A stretch of DNA of 64,000 nucleotides, taken from Sulfuricurvum sp. (GTDB lineage: Bacteria; Campylobacterota; Campylobacteria; Campylobacterales; Sulfurimonadaceae). Where the stretch lies: assembly GCF_030691015.1 (NCBI RefSeq), contig NZ_JAUYFF010000002.1:1-64000 (forward strand), in the 5' to 3' direction. Position numbers and translations under genes: made by a program. Position 1 is the stretch's first letter; the number at the start of each line of letters is the position of its first letter. A model generated the notes under the pieces. That model did no database searches and was not told where the DNA came from. It saw only the letters and a program-made list of their open reading frames with translations. Below are positions 29,624 to 39,193 of this stretch, piece after piece.

Positions 29624-31734
29624 ACGTTTTCCTTGTGTTGGTGTTGACTCACTATTTGCTCATCGCATTTCGGACAAAATTCATATTCTCCGCTCAAATA
29701 GCCATGGTGCGGACAAATTGAAAATGTCGGGGTTACGGTGATGTAGGGGAGACGGAAATTGGTGATGACATTTTTCACCATAGCCCGGCACGCTTCGCCT
29801 GAACTCAGCCGCTCATTCATATACAAATGGAGCACGGTTCCCCCCGTATAACGGCATTGAAGCTCATCTTGGAGCGTCAGTGCTTCGAAAGGGTCATCGG
29901 TATAATCGACGGGGAGTTGAGAACTGTTTGTGTAATAAATATTTTCCCCCTCACCCGCTTGCAATATATCGGGGTAGCGTTTTTTGTCTTCTTTGGCGAA
30001 GCGATACGTCGTCCCCTCTGCCGGCGTTGCTTCAAGGTTGTAGAGATTGCCGCTTAATTCTTGAAATTCGCGCATCCGTTCCCGTAAATGATCAAGGATA
30101 TTTTGTGCCATCTCTATCCCGTACGGCAATGAAATATCTTGATCATTTTCGCTAAAGTTGCGAATCATTTCATTGAGTCCGTTCACTCCGATGGTCGAAA
30201 AATGGTTTCGAAATCCTTTGAGGTAACGGGCGGTATAAGGGTAAAGCCCCCGATCAAACATATCTTGTACAAAAAGACGCTTTTTCTCCAAGGTCGAATA
30301 CGCAATATCGAGCAATGTGTCCAAGGCGCTCATCAACCCCTTATAATCATTTTTATAAAGGTATCCCAATCGGGCCATATTGATCGTCACGACACCGATA
30401 CTTCCCGTCATCTCCGCGCTTCCGAAAAGTCCGTTCCCCCGTTTGAGCAATTCGCGTAAATCGAGTTGAAGTCTGCAACACATGCTTCGTACCGCACCGG
30501 GTTTGTACGCATGGGGATTTTCTATCAGATCGCCTGATTCATTGCGGATATATTGGCTGCCGATAAAATTTTGAAAATAGCTGGAACCGATTTTAGCCGT
30601 ATTTTCAAACAGAACATCGGTGTTCTCTCCATACCAGTCGAAATCCTCGGTGATATTGACGGTAGGGATCGGAAAGGTAAAGGGCTGTCCGCCGCTGTCT
30701 CCTTCGGTCATTACCTCATAAAATGCGCGATTGATGATATTCATTTCCGTTTGAAAGTCACCGTAGGTGAGCTCTTTAAGTACCCGTTTGCCCCGCTCAT
30801 AAAGTTTGCGTTGATGATGTGCCGTTTCACTAATCTCTTCAAAAAGATGGTGGTCACGGTAGGTTGGAAACTGCTCTTTTAAATCTTCGGGAACCACCCA
30901 GTCAATCGTCACATTTGTAAACGGCGATTGCCCCCAGCGTGCGGGGACGTTGAGATTATAGACAAATCCCCGTATCGCTTTTTTCACCTCTTTATAGGGG
31001 AGGGCATCGATAAATACATAAGGGGCGAGATAGGTATCAAACGAACTGAATGCTTGCGCACCTGCCCATTCCGATTGCAATATTCCTAAAAAATTGGCCA
31101 TTTGTCCCAGTGCTTCGCGTAAATGGCGAGGCGGAGCGCTCTCTACCCGTCCGCGTACTCCGTTAAACCCTTCATTCAAGAGGGCTCTTAGACTCCATCC
31201 TGCGCAGTAGCCCGTGAGGCAATCGAGATCGTGGATGTGGATATCGCCGTTTCGGTGGGCGGCACCCTCATGAGGAGAATAGACTTTGTCAAGCCAGAAA
31301 TTGGCGATCACTTTTCCCGCGAGGTTGTTCACCAGTCCTGCATTGGAATAGCCGGTATTGGCATTGGCATTGACCCGCCAATCGGACTTGTGAATATACT
31401 CTTCGACGCTTTGGGTGCTGTTGATATACGTCGTGTCTTCTCCCAGCCCCAAAATATGTTCGCGCTGCATTTTGTGTAGAAAGCGGTAGGTTACAAACGA
31501 TTTCATCACCTCAAAATAGTGCGCATCGAATAAAGAGCGTTCGATAAGGTCTTGAATTGCTTCGACTTCAAAAATATGTTCGAGCAGGACGCGATTTAAA
31601 ATGGTTTCAATAACACTCTCATCCGGGGATGCATGGACACTTTGAAAGGCTTTGCGAATAGCATCTTCGATCTTAAAAGGGTAAAAAGGCTCTGCAGAGC
31701 CGTCTCGTTTGATAACGCGTTGAATCGTCTGCAT
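29620..31734 (-). CDS. nrdD: anaerobic ribonucleoside-triphosphate reductase large chain, lacking the C-terminal glycyl-radical loop
   Basis: ATP-cone N-terminus (IKRDGSAEPFYPFKIEDAIRKAF); GNGLFGSAEMTGSIGVVTINMARLGY; Zn-site CPHHGYLSGEYEFCPKCD followed by stop after QHQHKENV. Confidence 0.94.
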   Translation of the reverse strand: MQTIQRVIKRDGSAEPFYPFKIEDAIRKAFQSVHASPDESVIETILNRVLLEHIFEVEAIQDLIERSLFDAHYFEVMKSFVTYRFLHKMQREHILGLGEDTTYINSTQSVEEYIHKSDWRVNANANTGYSNAGLVNNLAGKVIANFWLDKVYSPHEGAAHRNGDIHIHDLDCLTGYCAGWSLRALLNEGFNGVRGRVESAPPRHLREALGQMANFLGILQSEWAGAQAFSSFDTYLAPYVFIDALPYKEVKKAIRGFVYNLNVPARWGQSPFTNVTIDWVVPEDLKEQFPTYRDHHLFEEISETAHHQRKLYERGKRVLKELTYGDFQTEMNIINRAFYEVMTEGDSGGQPFTFPIPTVNITEDFDWYGENTDVLFENTAKIGSSYFQNFIGSQYIRNESGDLIENPHAYKPGAVRSMCCRLQLDLRELLKRGNGLFGSAEMTGSIGVVTINMARLGYLYKNDYKGLMSALDTLLDIAYSTLEKKRLFVQDMFDRGLYPYTARYLKGFRNHFSTIGVNGLNEMIRNFSENDQDISLPYGIEMAQNILDHLRERMREFQELSGNLYNLEATPAEGTTYRFAKEDKKRYPDILQAGEGENIYYTNSSQLPVDYTDDPFEALTLQDELQCRYTGGTVLHLYMNERLSSGEACRAMVKNVITNFRLPYITVTPTFSICPHHGYLSGEYEFCPKCDEQIVSQHQHKENV

Positions 31735-31809
31735 TAGTGTATCTCCGGATGATGGTAGGGGGATCTTTATTTATAAAAGTGATTGTAATGCATTACGCAA
31801 GAGAAGTCT

Positions 31810-31823
31810 TTGACCTGAATCAA
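31810..31823. promoter_or_regulatory. Crp/Fnr-type box TTGACCTGAATCAA upstream of nrdD
   Basis: TTGAC-N4-ATCAA 76 bp upstream of the nrdD start. Confidence 0.62.
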
Positions 31824-31884
31824 TTTATCGAAGAAGAGAGGGATCCGAGAGTGACGAATTCTCGGAAAAAGCTTAGTATTGTAG

Positions 31885-32994
31885 TTATTGCAATCGATCC
31901 ATCGATTGAAGAAGCTCTTCCATTTTGTCATCGACACTCCCGACATAGGTTGTCAGATCCATCATCTCATCCATATTTTTGTTGAGAGAGTCGCTGTTGT
32001 CGTTGATCGCTTGGATCAGGATGTTAATCGTAGCGGCCGTTTCAGCGAGACTTTTTTGGGTACGTTCGGCGAGTTTGCGCACTTCATCGGCAACTACGGC
32101 AAAACCGCGTCCGTGTTCACCTGCACGTGCCGCTTCGATTGCCGCATTGAGTGCAAGAAGATTGGTCTGATCGGCGATATCCCCGATGGTGGTCAAAATC
32201 TGTTTGGTCTCTTGGGCATTGCCGGCAAGGGTTTGGAGATTGTCGGAGAGTTCATGCTCTTTATTTGCTACTCTTTGAATCCGCTCTACGGTGGTGTTGA
32301 TCATCCCGTTGAGTTCGACAAACTCTTTTGAACGGAGGCTTTCAATCGTATTTTTAAGCTGTTGGGTATTGTTGTTGAGTACCGCTTTAGCGTCGTTGTT
32401 TTCCTGCTCCATCGATTGCAGTGCCACACCCAAAGCATTGATTTTCTCAAGCATTTGCGCCATTTTTCCCTCGACGGTGACATTGGCACGGGTAGAAAAC
32501 TTTCCTTCACTCAACGACTCTAGAACTTTGATCGCTTGATCGAGATTTTTTTCGGTCGAATCGAGCATCGCATTCATCGTTTTACGAAGCAGATGGATGT
32601 GTGGGGATTTGGAATCACTGGCGACACGGCACATAAAGTGTCCGCGACTTACTTTATCGGCGAGGAGAACCATCTCTCCGGCTACTTTGATATCCTGTTC
32701 CAAAATACCCTCATGCGTTTGTGCAAGACGGTTTAGTTTTTCTTCGATACTGTTCGCTTCCGCAGGGATATCTTTTAGCTGATTGCGTTTAAACTGGATC
32801 AGCTCTTGGAAATCGATTAAGTGCTGAGTGAATGTATCAGACCCCGAACTCGAAGCAGTGCTGAGGGCTATCGCCGTTCCCATAAGGAGGACGATCACTC
32901 CCGATGTCATCCAAACCGAGCTGATCGTGATGGTCAGAACCAAACCTAAAATCCCTAATACCGATAAAATAATTATTTTTGTCGTGTTGTTCAT
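31885..32994 (-). CDS. methyl-accepting chemotaxis protein (CetA-like)
   Basis: Two N-terminal TM helices; [36 protein letters not shown] hairpin-tip signature; no sizeable periplasmic domain. Confidence 0.92.
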   Translation of the reverse strand: MNNTTKIIILSVLGILGLVLTITISSVWMTSGVIVLLMGTAIALSTASSSGSDTFTQHLIDFQELIQFKRNQLKDIPAEANSIEEKLNRLAQTHEGILEQDIKVAGEMVLLADKVSRGHFMCRVASDSKSPHIHLLRKTMNAMLDSTEKNLDQAIKVLESLSEGKFSTRANVTVEGKMAQMLEKINALGVALQSMEQENNDAKAVLNNNTQQLKNTIESLRSKEFVELNGMINTTVERIQRVANKEHELSDNLQTLAGNAQETKQILTTIGDIADQTNLLALNAAIEAARAGEHGRGFAVVADEVRKLAERTQKSLAETAATINILIQAINDNSDSLNKNMDEMMDLTTYVGSVDDKMEELLQSMDRLQ

Positions 32995-33012
32995 GGTTGC
33001 TTTGCCCTTTGG

Positions 33013-33393
33013 TTATCGCATTGTTTTATAGAGTTCTTCTGCCGCTTTGATCTCAGCAGGTGAAGCTTTTCGTCGACATGACATATAGCCCCCTTGTCCT
33101 TCTCCGCATTCGATATTCGGATAGACAGTGGCAAATACCCAGTAAAAACCGCCGTTTTTGGTGGCATTTTTGACATACCCTTTCCATACTTTGCCCGCTT
33201 TCACGGTGTCCCATAAATCTTTAAAGGCAGCATGGGGCATATCACGGTGGCGGACGATATTATGAGGCTGGCCGATAAGCTCCTCAAGGGTATATCCCGC
33301 TATCTTGCAAAAATCCTCATTGGCAAAAATAATTTTCCCTTTTGAATCGGTTTGTGATACCAAAAAATCGGTATCGTTGAGTGTGTATTCCAC
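33013..33393 (-). CDS. single PAS-domain protein (Aer/CetB-like)
   Basis: TDSKGKIIFANEDFCKIAGYTLEELIGQPHNIVRHRDMPHAAFKDLWDTVKAGKVWKGYVKN; 18 bp upstream of the MCP. Confidence 0.88.
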   Translation of the reverse strand: MEYTLNDTDFLVSQTDSKGKIIFANEDFCKIAGYTLEELIGQPHNIVRHRDMPHAAFKDLWDTVKAGKVWKGYVKNATKNGGFYWVFATVYPNIECGEGQGGYMSCRRKASPAEIKAAEELYKTMR

Positions 33394-33508
33394 TTTTGCC
33401 CCTTATTACAGTGTTGAATCATCTAATTTCAGATATTCGCATAACTAATTGCTTGTATAGTAGCTTGGCAGGGTTATTTTTTGGTTATTTTATGCTCAGA
33501 AGATAGAC

Positions 33509-34216
33509 TTAGCTTAGAAGGGAGATTTTATACCCCAAATTTTTAACGGTTTCTATGGCGTCTTCACCGATTTTAGAACGCAATTTTTTGACAAGAGTTT
33601 TAACACTGCTCTCGGAAATAACCTCCCCACTCCATAATAGGTACTCGATCTGGGTCTTACTTAGAACCGAGTGTCTATTTTTAATCAGCAAAGAGAGCAA
33701 TTCAAACTCTTTTTTCGTCAATAACAGCATTGTACCCTCATGGCTGACTACCTTATGGGTTAAATCAACGTGAACACCGTTGTTGAGTTGATAGAGATGT
33801 TTTGCCGTATGCTGTTCCTCGGAGAGGGCCGCTTTTTTCTTGAGCAGTACATGGCATAGACTTAGAACTTTTTCGATTTGGATCGGTTTGACCAAATAAT
33901 CGGTAATGTTTAACGGAATAACTCTAAGAAGGGTTTTTGAATCCGTATGTGCTGACATAAATATGACCGGTACATTAAGATCAAATTCTCTCAGTTGTTC
34001 GATAAAATCAGCACCGTCTTGATAGGGCATACGCATATCGGTGAGGATGATATCGACTTTTTGAGATAATGCGTTGTCATACGCTTCATAGCCGTTCGTT
34101 GCGGTAATGACATTTTTAAAATAGCGTTTTAAAATATTGACGAGAGAATTTAATGCGATGGGATCGTCTTCGGCGATTAAAATAGAATATTTTTTAAAAA
34201 GATCATACGTTTCCAC
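33509..34216 (-). CDS. response regulator, OmpR/PhoB type
   Basis: Receiver (ILIAEDDPIALNSL, DIILTDMRMPYQDG, VKPIQ) plus winged-helix output domain. Confidence 0.92.
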   Translation of the reverse strand: METYDLFKKYSILIAEDDPIALNSLVNILKRYFKNVITATNGYEAYDNALSQKVDIILTDMRMPYQDGADFIEQLREFDLNVPVIFMSAHTDSKTLLRVIPLNITDYLVKPIQIEKVLSLCHVLLKKKAALSEEQHTAKHLYQLNNGVHVDLTHKVVSHEGTMLLLTKKEFELLSLLIKNRHSVLSKTQIEYLLWSGEVISESSVKTLVKKLRSKIGEDAIETVKNLGYKISLLS

Positions 34217-34281
34217 TCTATTGTTTCCCTTTTACAGCTGATGTCTCATCTATTATAACCATTTGTTTTCTGATAGAAACA

Positions 34282-36063
34282 TTAAAAACGGGGAAGTGTA
34301 AGGGTAAAAGTGGATATCCCTTTTTTTGTGTGGGGCTGGAGAATAAGATCCCCTTTTAAATGTCGTTTTGCAAGGGTATGGGCAATGGTAAGTCCCAACC
34401 CCGTCCCCATCTCTTTTGTAGTGTAATAGGGTTCAAATATCCGTTTGGCGGTAAGGGCATTGATCCCTCCTGCACTGTCGCTGACATCGATACGAAGCGT
34501 GTCATCGTAGGCAAAAAGGGTGAGGGTGATAGTGCAATCCGCGGAGCGACGTTTGAGCGAGTGATCCAGTGCCTCTTTGGCATTGGTAATAAGATTGAGG
34601 AGAATTTGTTTAATGAGGGCAGGATGACTGCTCAGATTAAATCGCTCCGGCACTGATTCGTCTTGGCATGGATGCAATAGTTCATTTCCCTTCGCGCATA
34701 CCGTTTCCAGCGTAATTCCATGTGTCGTAAGCTGCGTTAGGTAAAGTGTTCGAATCTCAGTGACGATTTCGACTAAATTACACAGCTCTTCTTTTTTTTC
34801 ATCGACAAAAAAGTTCCGAAAGGCATCGATCGTCTGAGACATGAATTGCAGCTGCTCCATGACCCCTTTCTCAGAAGTTTTTAAATACTCTTTATTGAGT
34901 TCGCTGTGGTTGAATGCACTCACTAAATCTTGCATAATCAGCCCTATCGAGTTAAGCGGCTGTCGCCATTGATGGGCGATCGCTCCGAGCATATCTCCCA
35001 TCGCTTCAAGTTTAGACTGATGGGTAAGCATAATCTTGTTTTTTGTCCTCTCTTCTTCGAAACGATGAAGATTGAACCGAATCATACCTACGAGCGGAAC
35101 AACTATGAGGAGCAGTGATAAAAGGATAATCAATCCGAATTGGACAAGTCTGCGGATCAAAATATCATTGGGAGATACTTTCGGCTGATAAAGGGCTAAA
35201 AGTTTTTGACCGTTCAGATCGAGGGAGAAGGCAACGGTATCAGCGTTGATCCACCGATACTCACTTTCGTTAAGGAGAGAAAAATGCGATTCTGAGAGCT
35301 GGAAATACTCAACGGCGCTTTTAGCGGGAGATCGGTATTTTGACCATGACCAAGTCGGTTCGGGATGAATTAAAAAATAGCCGTCTTGATCAATGAGAAA
35401 AAAAGTCGAGTCGTTGTTGCTTTTGAGGTGTTGTATCCACTCTTGCATATAGTAGTTGATAACGATGATTCCAATTTTTACGCCGTTTTCATATACGGCT
35501 ATTCCAGCACGCAGAGTAGGGTTAAACGGCGTATCAAGCTTGCCGTGTTCCATGTTAAGATCCAACTCGGAAAAGTCAACGACGTTTTCTGAGAGTACGG
35601 CAAATTGTTTAAAATAGTAGCGATCCGCTTTGTTTTGGAGTTTATCAGCCGAGGTTTGACGGATACTCCCATCACGAAGACGATCGAATCGTATCTTCTC
35701 ATCCCCCTTTAAATCGATAAACCGTATTTGCATAATGTGCGTGTCGGCTTTGAGAAAATGATAGAATAAAGAGGGGTCAATATGTTCAGAAAGGGATCTA
35801 AGAATTTGAGATTGCGTTTGCTGAAATTCATTTATACGGGACTGATTTATCGTATGCTGCTGTTTTAGCCTCTCCAGTGCTCGAGATTGAATATCGCTGT
35901 GAATAACCCATATTCCTGATCCTAATACCAATATTGAGAGCGCTATTCCGACCCATAGATTAGTCCAAACAAAATTTAATCGGCTCTTTTTGTAAAAAAG
36001 GTTCATTGTGTATAACTTTATAGTAGTATAAGTTTTATTCGGCACCATTTTAACGCAATTCAA
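34282..36063 (-). CDS. sensor histidine kinase with periplasmic Cache-like domain (start may be 36006)
   Basis: Two TM helices; H-box GAIAHQWRQPLNSIGLIMQD; NLITNAKEALDHSL; G-box TKEMGTGLGLTIAHTL. Confidence 0.93.
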   Translation of the reverse strand: MNCVKMVPNKTYTTIKLYTMNLFYKKSRLNFVWTNLWVGIALSILVLGSGIWVIHSDIQSRALERLKQQHTINQSRINEFQQTQSQILRSLSEHIDPSLFYHFLKADTHIMQIRFIDLKGDEKIRFDRLRDGSIRQTSADKLQNKADRYYFKQFAVLSENVVDFSELDLNMEHGKLDTPFNPTLRAGIAVYENGVKIGIIVINYYMQEWIQHLKSNNDSTFFLIDQDGYFLIHPEPTWSWSKYRSPAKSAVEYFQLSESHFSLLNESEYRWINADTVAFSLDLNGQKLLALYQPKVSPNDILIRRLVQFGLIILLSLLLIVVPLVGMIRFNLHRFEEERTKNKIMLTHQSKLEAMGDMLGAIAHQWRQPLNSIGLIMQDLVSAFNHSELNKEYLKTSEKGVMEQLQFMSQTIDAFRNFFVDEKKEELCNLVEIVTEIRTLYLTQLTTHGITLETVCAKGNELLHPCQDESVPERFNLSSHPALIKQILLNLITNAKEALDHSLKRRSADCTITLTLFAYDDTLRIDVSDSAGGINALTAKRIFEPYYTTKEMGTGLGLTIAHTLAKRHLKGDLILQPHTKKGISTFTLTLPRF

Positions 36064-36124
36064 GAGAGGAGTGTGCTAAAATACCTTTATATAATAATCG
36101 AATATTTTGTACAAGGCAAACGGC

Positions 36125-36505
36125 GTGAAAGTAGCTATTCAGTGTGATTCTCCATTACTGCAACGTTCCTTGGAACTTTTTTTAGAAGGGCATCTGAGCT
36201 CACTTCGCCAGTGCGATATTCTGATCCGTGACAAAAATATCCATGATGATCAGTATCCCACCTTCGTTGTCGGGGTAGGGGAATCTTCCGATCTGATTAA
36301 ACCGTTTTCAAAAGCACAATTGCTCCATGCATTGAATCAAAAATTCGAATCTGAAAAATATGCCCCCGTCGCGATTGAAGAGGAGACATTCCCCTCCAGT
36401 GAAGAGGGGGTGAGCTTTGATATTCTGGAGCGTCATATTGATAAACTGACGCGGGAGTACAAAGAGAACATTTTAAAAGCGATACGGGCATTTTATGAAA
36501 AATAA
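36125..36505 (+). CDS. hypothetical protein (GTG start likely; ORF track start 36107)
   Basis: Overlaps rsmD start; no family recognised. Confidence 0.6.
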   Translation: MKVAIQCDSPLLQRSLELFLEGHLSSLRQCDILIRDKNIHDDQYPTFVVGVGESSDLIKPFSKAQLLHALNQKFESEKYAPVAIEEETFPSSEEGVSFDILERHIDKLTREYKENILKAIRAFYEK

Positions 36506-37082
36506 TCCAACTATTACCAAAAAAATTATTGCCGGAAAATACAAAGGCAAAACGCTCAAACTCCCCTCCAAAGAGACGACACGCAGCTCGAAGGGGATTG
36601 TCTTGGAGTCGTTTTTCAATACGTTACAGTTTGATATTATCGATGCTGTTTTAGTAGAAGTGTTCAGCGGAAGCGGTTCCATCGGGCTTGAAGCACTCAG
36701 TCGCGGAGCCAAAAAAATTATTTTTATGGAAAAAGACCGTGATGCGATACGAACGCTCCGTGAGAATATCGCCCAAACCGATCCATCGGCTTGCGAAATT
36801 GTCGAAGGGGATAGTTTTAGTAACATGGCTCACGTAAAAAAGCGTCTTGCCTCGTTGGGCGAGAGTGCTTTTATCTACGTTGATCCCCCTTTTTCAATCC
36901 GCGAGGGGATGGAAGAGATTTACGATAAAACGATTGATATGATCGCCTCTCTTCCTCTTGAAATGGCGACTTTGATTATTATCGAGCACATGAGTACCCT
37001 CGAATTGCCCGATGCCATCGGTCATTTTAACCGCCTCAAATCCAAACGTTTCGGGAAAACTTCACTCACGTATTACGCCTAA
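36495..37082 (+). CDS. rsmD: 16S rRNA (guanine966-N2)-methyltransferase
   Basis: IIAGKYKGKTLKLPSKETTRSSKGIVLESFFNTL; EVFSGSGSIGLEALSRGA; FIYVDPPFS. Confidence 0.92.
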   Translation: MKNNPTITKKIIAGKYKGKTLKLPSKETTRSSKGIVLESFFNTLQFDIIDAVLVEVFSGSGSIGLEALSRGAKKIIFMEKDRDAIRTLRENIAQTDPSACEIVEGDSFSNMAHVKKRLASLGESAFIYVDPPFSIREGMEEIYDKTIDMIASLPLEMATLIIIEHMSTLELPDAIGHFNRLKSKRFGKTSLTYYA

Positions 37083-37089
37083 GCCATTT

Positions 37090-37106
37090 TTGGAATAGCC
37101 TTTGCT
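37090..37106 (+). promoter_or_regulatory. sigma54-like -24/-12 promoter upstream of flgI
   Basis: TTGGAATAGCCTTTGCT: GG-N10-GC with correct flanks, ending ~20 nt before flgI. Confidence 0.45.
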
Positions 37107-37126
37107 TTATCCTTTGGAATAAAAGG

Positions 37127-38179
37127 ATGGGCATGAGAATTTTCGTATTACTTTTTTGTTTGTTAACCCTCTCCGAAGCGGCACGTATCAGCGAAGTCGC
37201 TAACATCGTCGGCGTTCGTGATAACCAAATTATCGGTTACTCTCTCGTTGTCGGTTTGAAGAAGACGGGTGACGGTACGACCTCAAAATTTACCCTCCAA
37301 TCGATCGCGAACATGCTTAAAGCGATGAATATCGATATGAATCCGGTTGATATCAAATCCAAAAACGTTGCCGCTGTCGTTGTTACGGCAAAATTTGCCC
37401 CCTTCGCACGCCAAGGGGATGCGTTTGACGTTACCGTCTCTTCCATCGGAGATGCGAAATCGCTTGAGGGGGGGACATTGTTAATGACTCCTCTCAAAGG
37501 GGTTGACGGCAAAATCTATGCGCTTGCGCAAGGTTCGATCAGTATCGGCGGTAAAAATGAAAAAGGTGCCGGTGCCGAGTCTCACCCGACGGTCGGAATG
37601 GTTTACGGCGGTGGTTTGGTAGAGCGTGAAATTAACCAAGACCTCTCTCATCAGCAAAATGCGACCCTTTCACTAAAAGCATCTAATTTTGCCAACTCCG
37701 TCGCGATCCAAAAGGCTATTAATGCAAAGTATCGCGATAACATCGCTTCCGCAGTTGATTCAAGAACGATTATGCTACAGCTTCCTAAAAACAGATCAAT
37801 GGTGGAGTTTTTAGCCGAGGTGCAAAGTCTCGATATCGATTACGCACAAGAACAAAAGATCATTATCAATGAACGGACGGGGACGATCGTTGCCGGTATC
37901 GATGTCGAGGTCAAACCGGTGGTCATAACACAAGGGGACATCACCGTCAAAATTCTTTCTCAAAACAATGTCTCCAAACCTGCAGGTAGTGTAGCTATGG
38001 ACAAAAGTCTTGTAATCGGATTGAATGAAAATGAAGTCTACACCGAAAAAGGGACGACGACGGTTGCCAACATAGCACGATCTCTCCAAAAGCTGGGTGC
38101 AAGTCCCAAAGAGATGATTTCGATTCTGCAAGCGATGAAAAGTGCCGGAGCTATCTCGGTTGATTTGGAGATCATCTAA
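37127..38179 (+). CDS. flgI: flagellar basal body P-ring protein FlgI
   Basis: ARISEVANIVGVRDNQIIGYSLVVGLKKTGDGT...VGLNENEVYTEKGTTTVANIARSLQKLGASPKEMISILQAMK. Confidence 0.97.
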   Translation: MGMRIFVLLFCLLTLSEAARISEVANIVGVRDNQIIGYSLVVGLKKTGDGTTSKFTLQSIANMLKAMNIDMNPVDIKSKNVAAVVVTAKFAPFARQGDAFDVTVSSIGDAKSLEGGTLLMTPLKGVDGKIYALAQGSISIGGKNEKGAGAESHPTVGMVYGGGLVEREINQDLSHQQNATLSLKASNFANSVAIQKAINAKYRDNIASAVDSRTIMLQLPKNRSMVEFLAEVQSLDIDYAQEQKIIINERTGTIVAGIDVEVKPVVITQGDITVKILSQNNVSKPAGSVAMDKSLVIGLNENEVYTEKGTTTVANIARSLQKLGASPKEMISILQAMKSAGAISVDLEII

Positions 38180-38472
38180 TGGATATCACGAGCGTACAGC
38201 ACCAAAGAGCGATTCCTACCATCGGAACCAAAGAGGGTGATAAAGTGCTTCGGGAGAAAACCGATCAGTTTGAAGCGATTATTGTGAAAATGATGCTCGA
38301 TGAAGCGATGAAAGACGAAAAAAATGTTTTTACCAGCTCCAACGATCCGGGAGACAAGATTTTTAAATCAATGTATCGTGAAGAGTTATCCAACGCGAGT
38401 GCAGGGGGATTCGGGTTTTCTCAAATGCTTTTTGAACACCTTAGTCAAAAGGGTGAAAAAACAGAGAAATAG
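38179..38472 (+). CDS. flgJ: FlgJ-like rod-binding protein (no muramidase domain)
   Basis: QFEAIIVKMMLDEAMKD...MYREELSNASAGGFGFSQMLFEHL. Confidence 0.85.
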   Translation: MDITSVQHQRAIPTIGTKEGDKVLREKTDQFEAIIVKMMLDEAMKDEKNVFTSSNDPGDKIFKSMYREELSNASAGGFGFSQMLFEHLSQKGEKTEK

Positions 38473-38474
38473 AC

Positions 38475-38501
38475 TAAATTAATAATGGTTTTTGCCGATA
38501 T
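38475..38501 (+). promoter_or_regulatory. sigma28 (FliA) promoter upstream of flgM
   Basis: TAAA-N15-GCCGATAT versus FliA consensus TAAA-N15-GCCGATAA; 38 nt before flgM start. Confidence 0.72.
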
Positions 38502-38539
38502 GGTAAGTACATATCATAAACGGATAACAAGGATTCACC

Positions 38540-38746
38540 ATGATCTCAAGTGTGAACGGGTCGTTGCTTAAAGCGACATATCAAGAACCGGCATTAAAAA
38601 CCAAAGAGCAGGAGAAATCCATGCAATCTATTACCAAACAAGGTGACACAAGCCGAATCGAAGAGCTAAAAGCTTCTATCGAAAAAGGGGAATACCGTGT
38701 CGATATCGAAGCGTTAGCCAAGCGAATTGCGCAAGAGCTGACCTAA
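38540..38746 (+). CDS. flgM: anti-sigma28 factor FlgM
   Basis: 68 aa; SRIEELKASIEKGEYRVDIEALAKRIAQEL matches FlgM C-terminal pattern. Confidence 0.9.
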   Translation: MISSVNGSLLKATYQEPALKTKEQEKSMQSITKQGDTSRIEELKASIEKGEYRVDIEALAKRIAQELT

Positions 38747-38760
38747 CCGTATAGGAGTTT

Positions 38761-39192
38761 ATGATGTTGTCTTATCAGTTACAGAGTGCTATCAAAGATC
38801 TTGAGACGCTCATATCTTTATCGCGAGATGATATCAATGATATCAAAGAGGCAAAGCACAATCCTCAGTTTGACCGTTTGTCAATCAAAGAGGAAAAGAT
38901 AAAAAGCTTTGAACAGAAAAAAGCGATGATCGATCGTGAAATCTCAAAACTGATGACGCAACATCCAGCACGTCCTCTCTCTGAACTTTTAGATAATGAA
39001 CAACATCAACAACTCGATTCCCTTAAAGAACACCTCTCTCTTTTACGTGAAGTCAACCAGCAATACGCAAAAATGGTTTTGAGTGTAGGATCATTTTACA
39101 ATACTCTGTTAGAGCGTTTGGTTCCGACGCAAATGCAGGGATATCAAAAAGTGGCGACCTCGGAAGCCTCATTTTTGGAAATACGAGCATAA
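38761..39192 (+). CDS. FlgN-like flagellar export chaperone
   Basis: Coiled-coil 143-aa protein between flgM and flgK. Confidence 0.65.
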   Translation: MMLSYQLQSAIKDLETLISLSRDDINDIKEAKHNPQFDRLSIKEEKIKSFEQKKAMIDREISKLMTQHPARPLSELLDNEQHQQLDSLKEHLSLLREVNQQYAKMVLSVGSFYNTLLERLVPTQMQGYQKVATSEASFLEIRA

Positions 39193-39193
39193 T

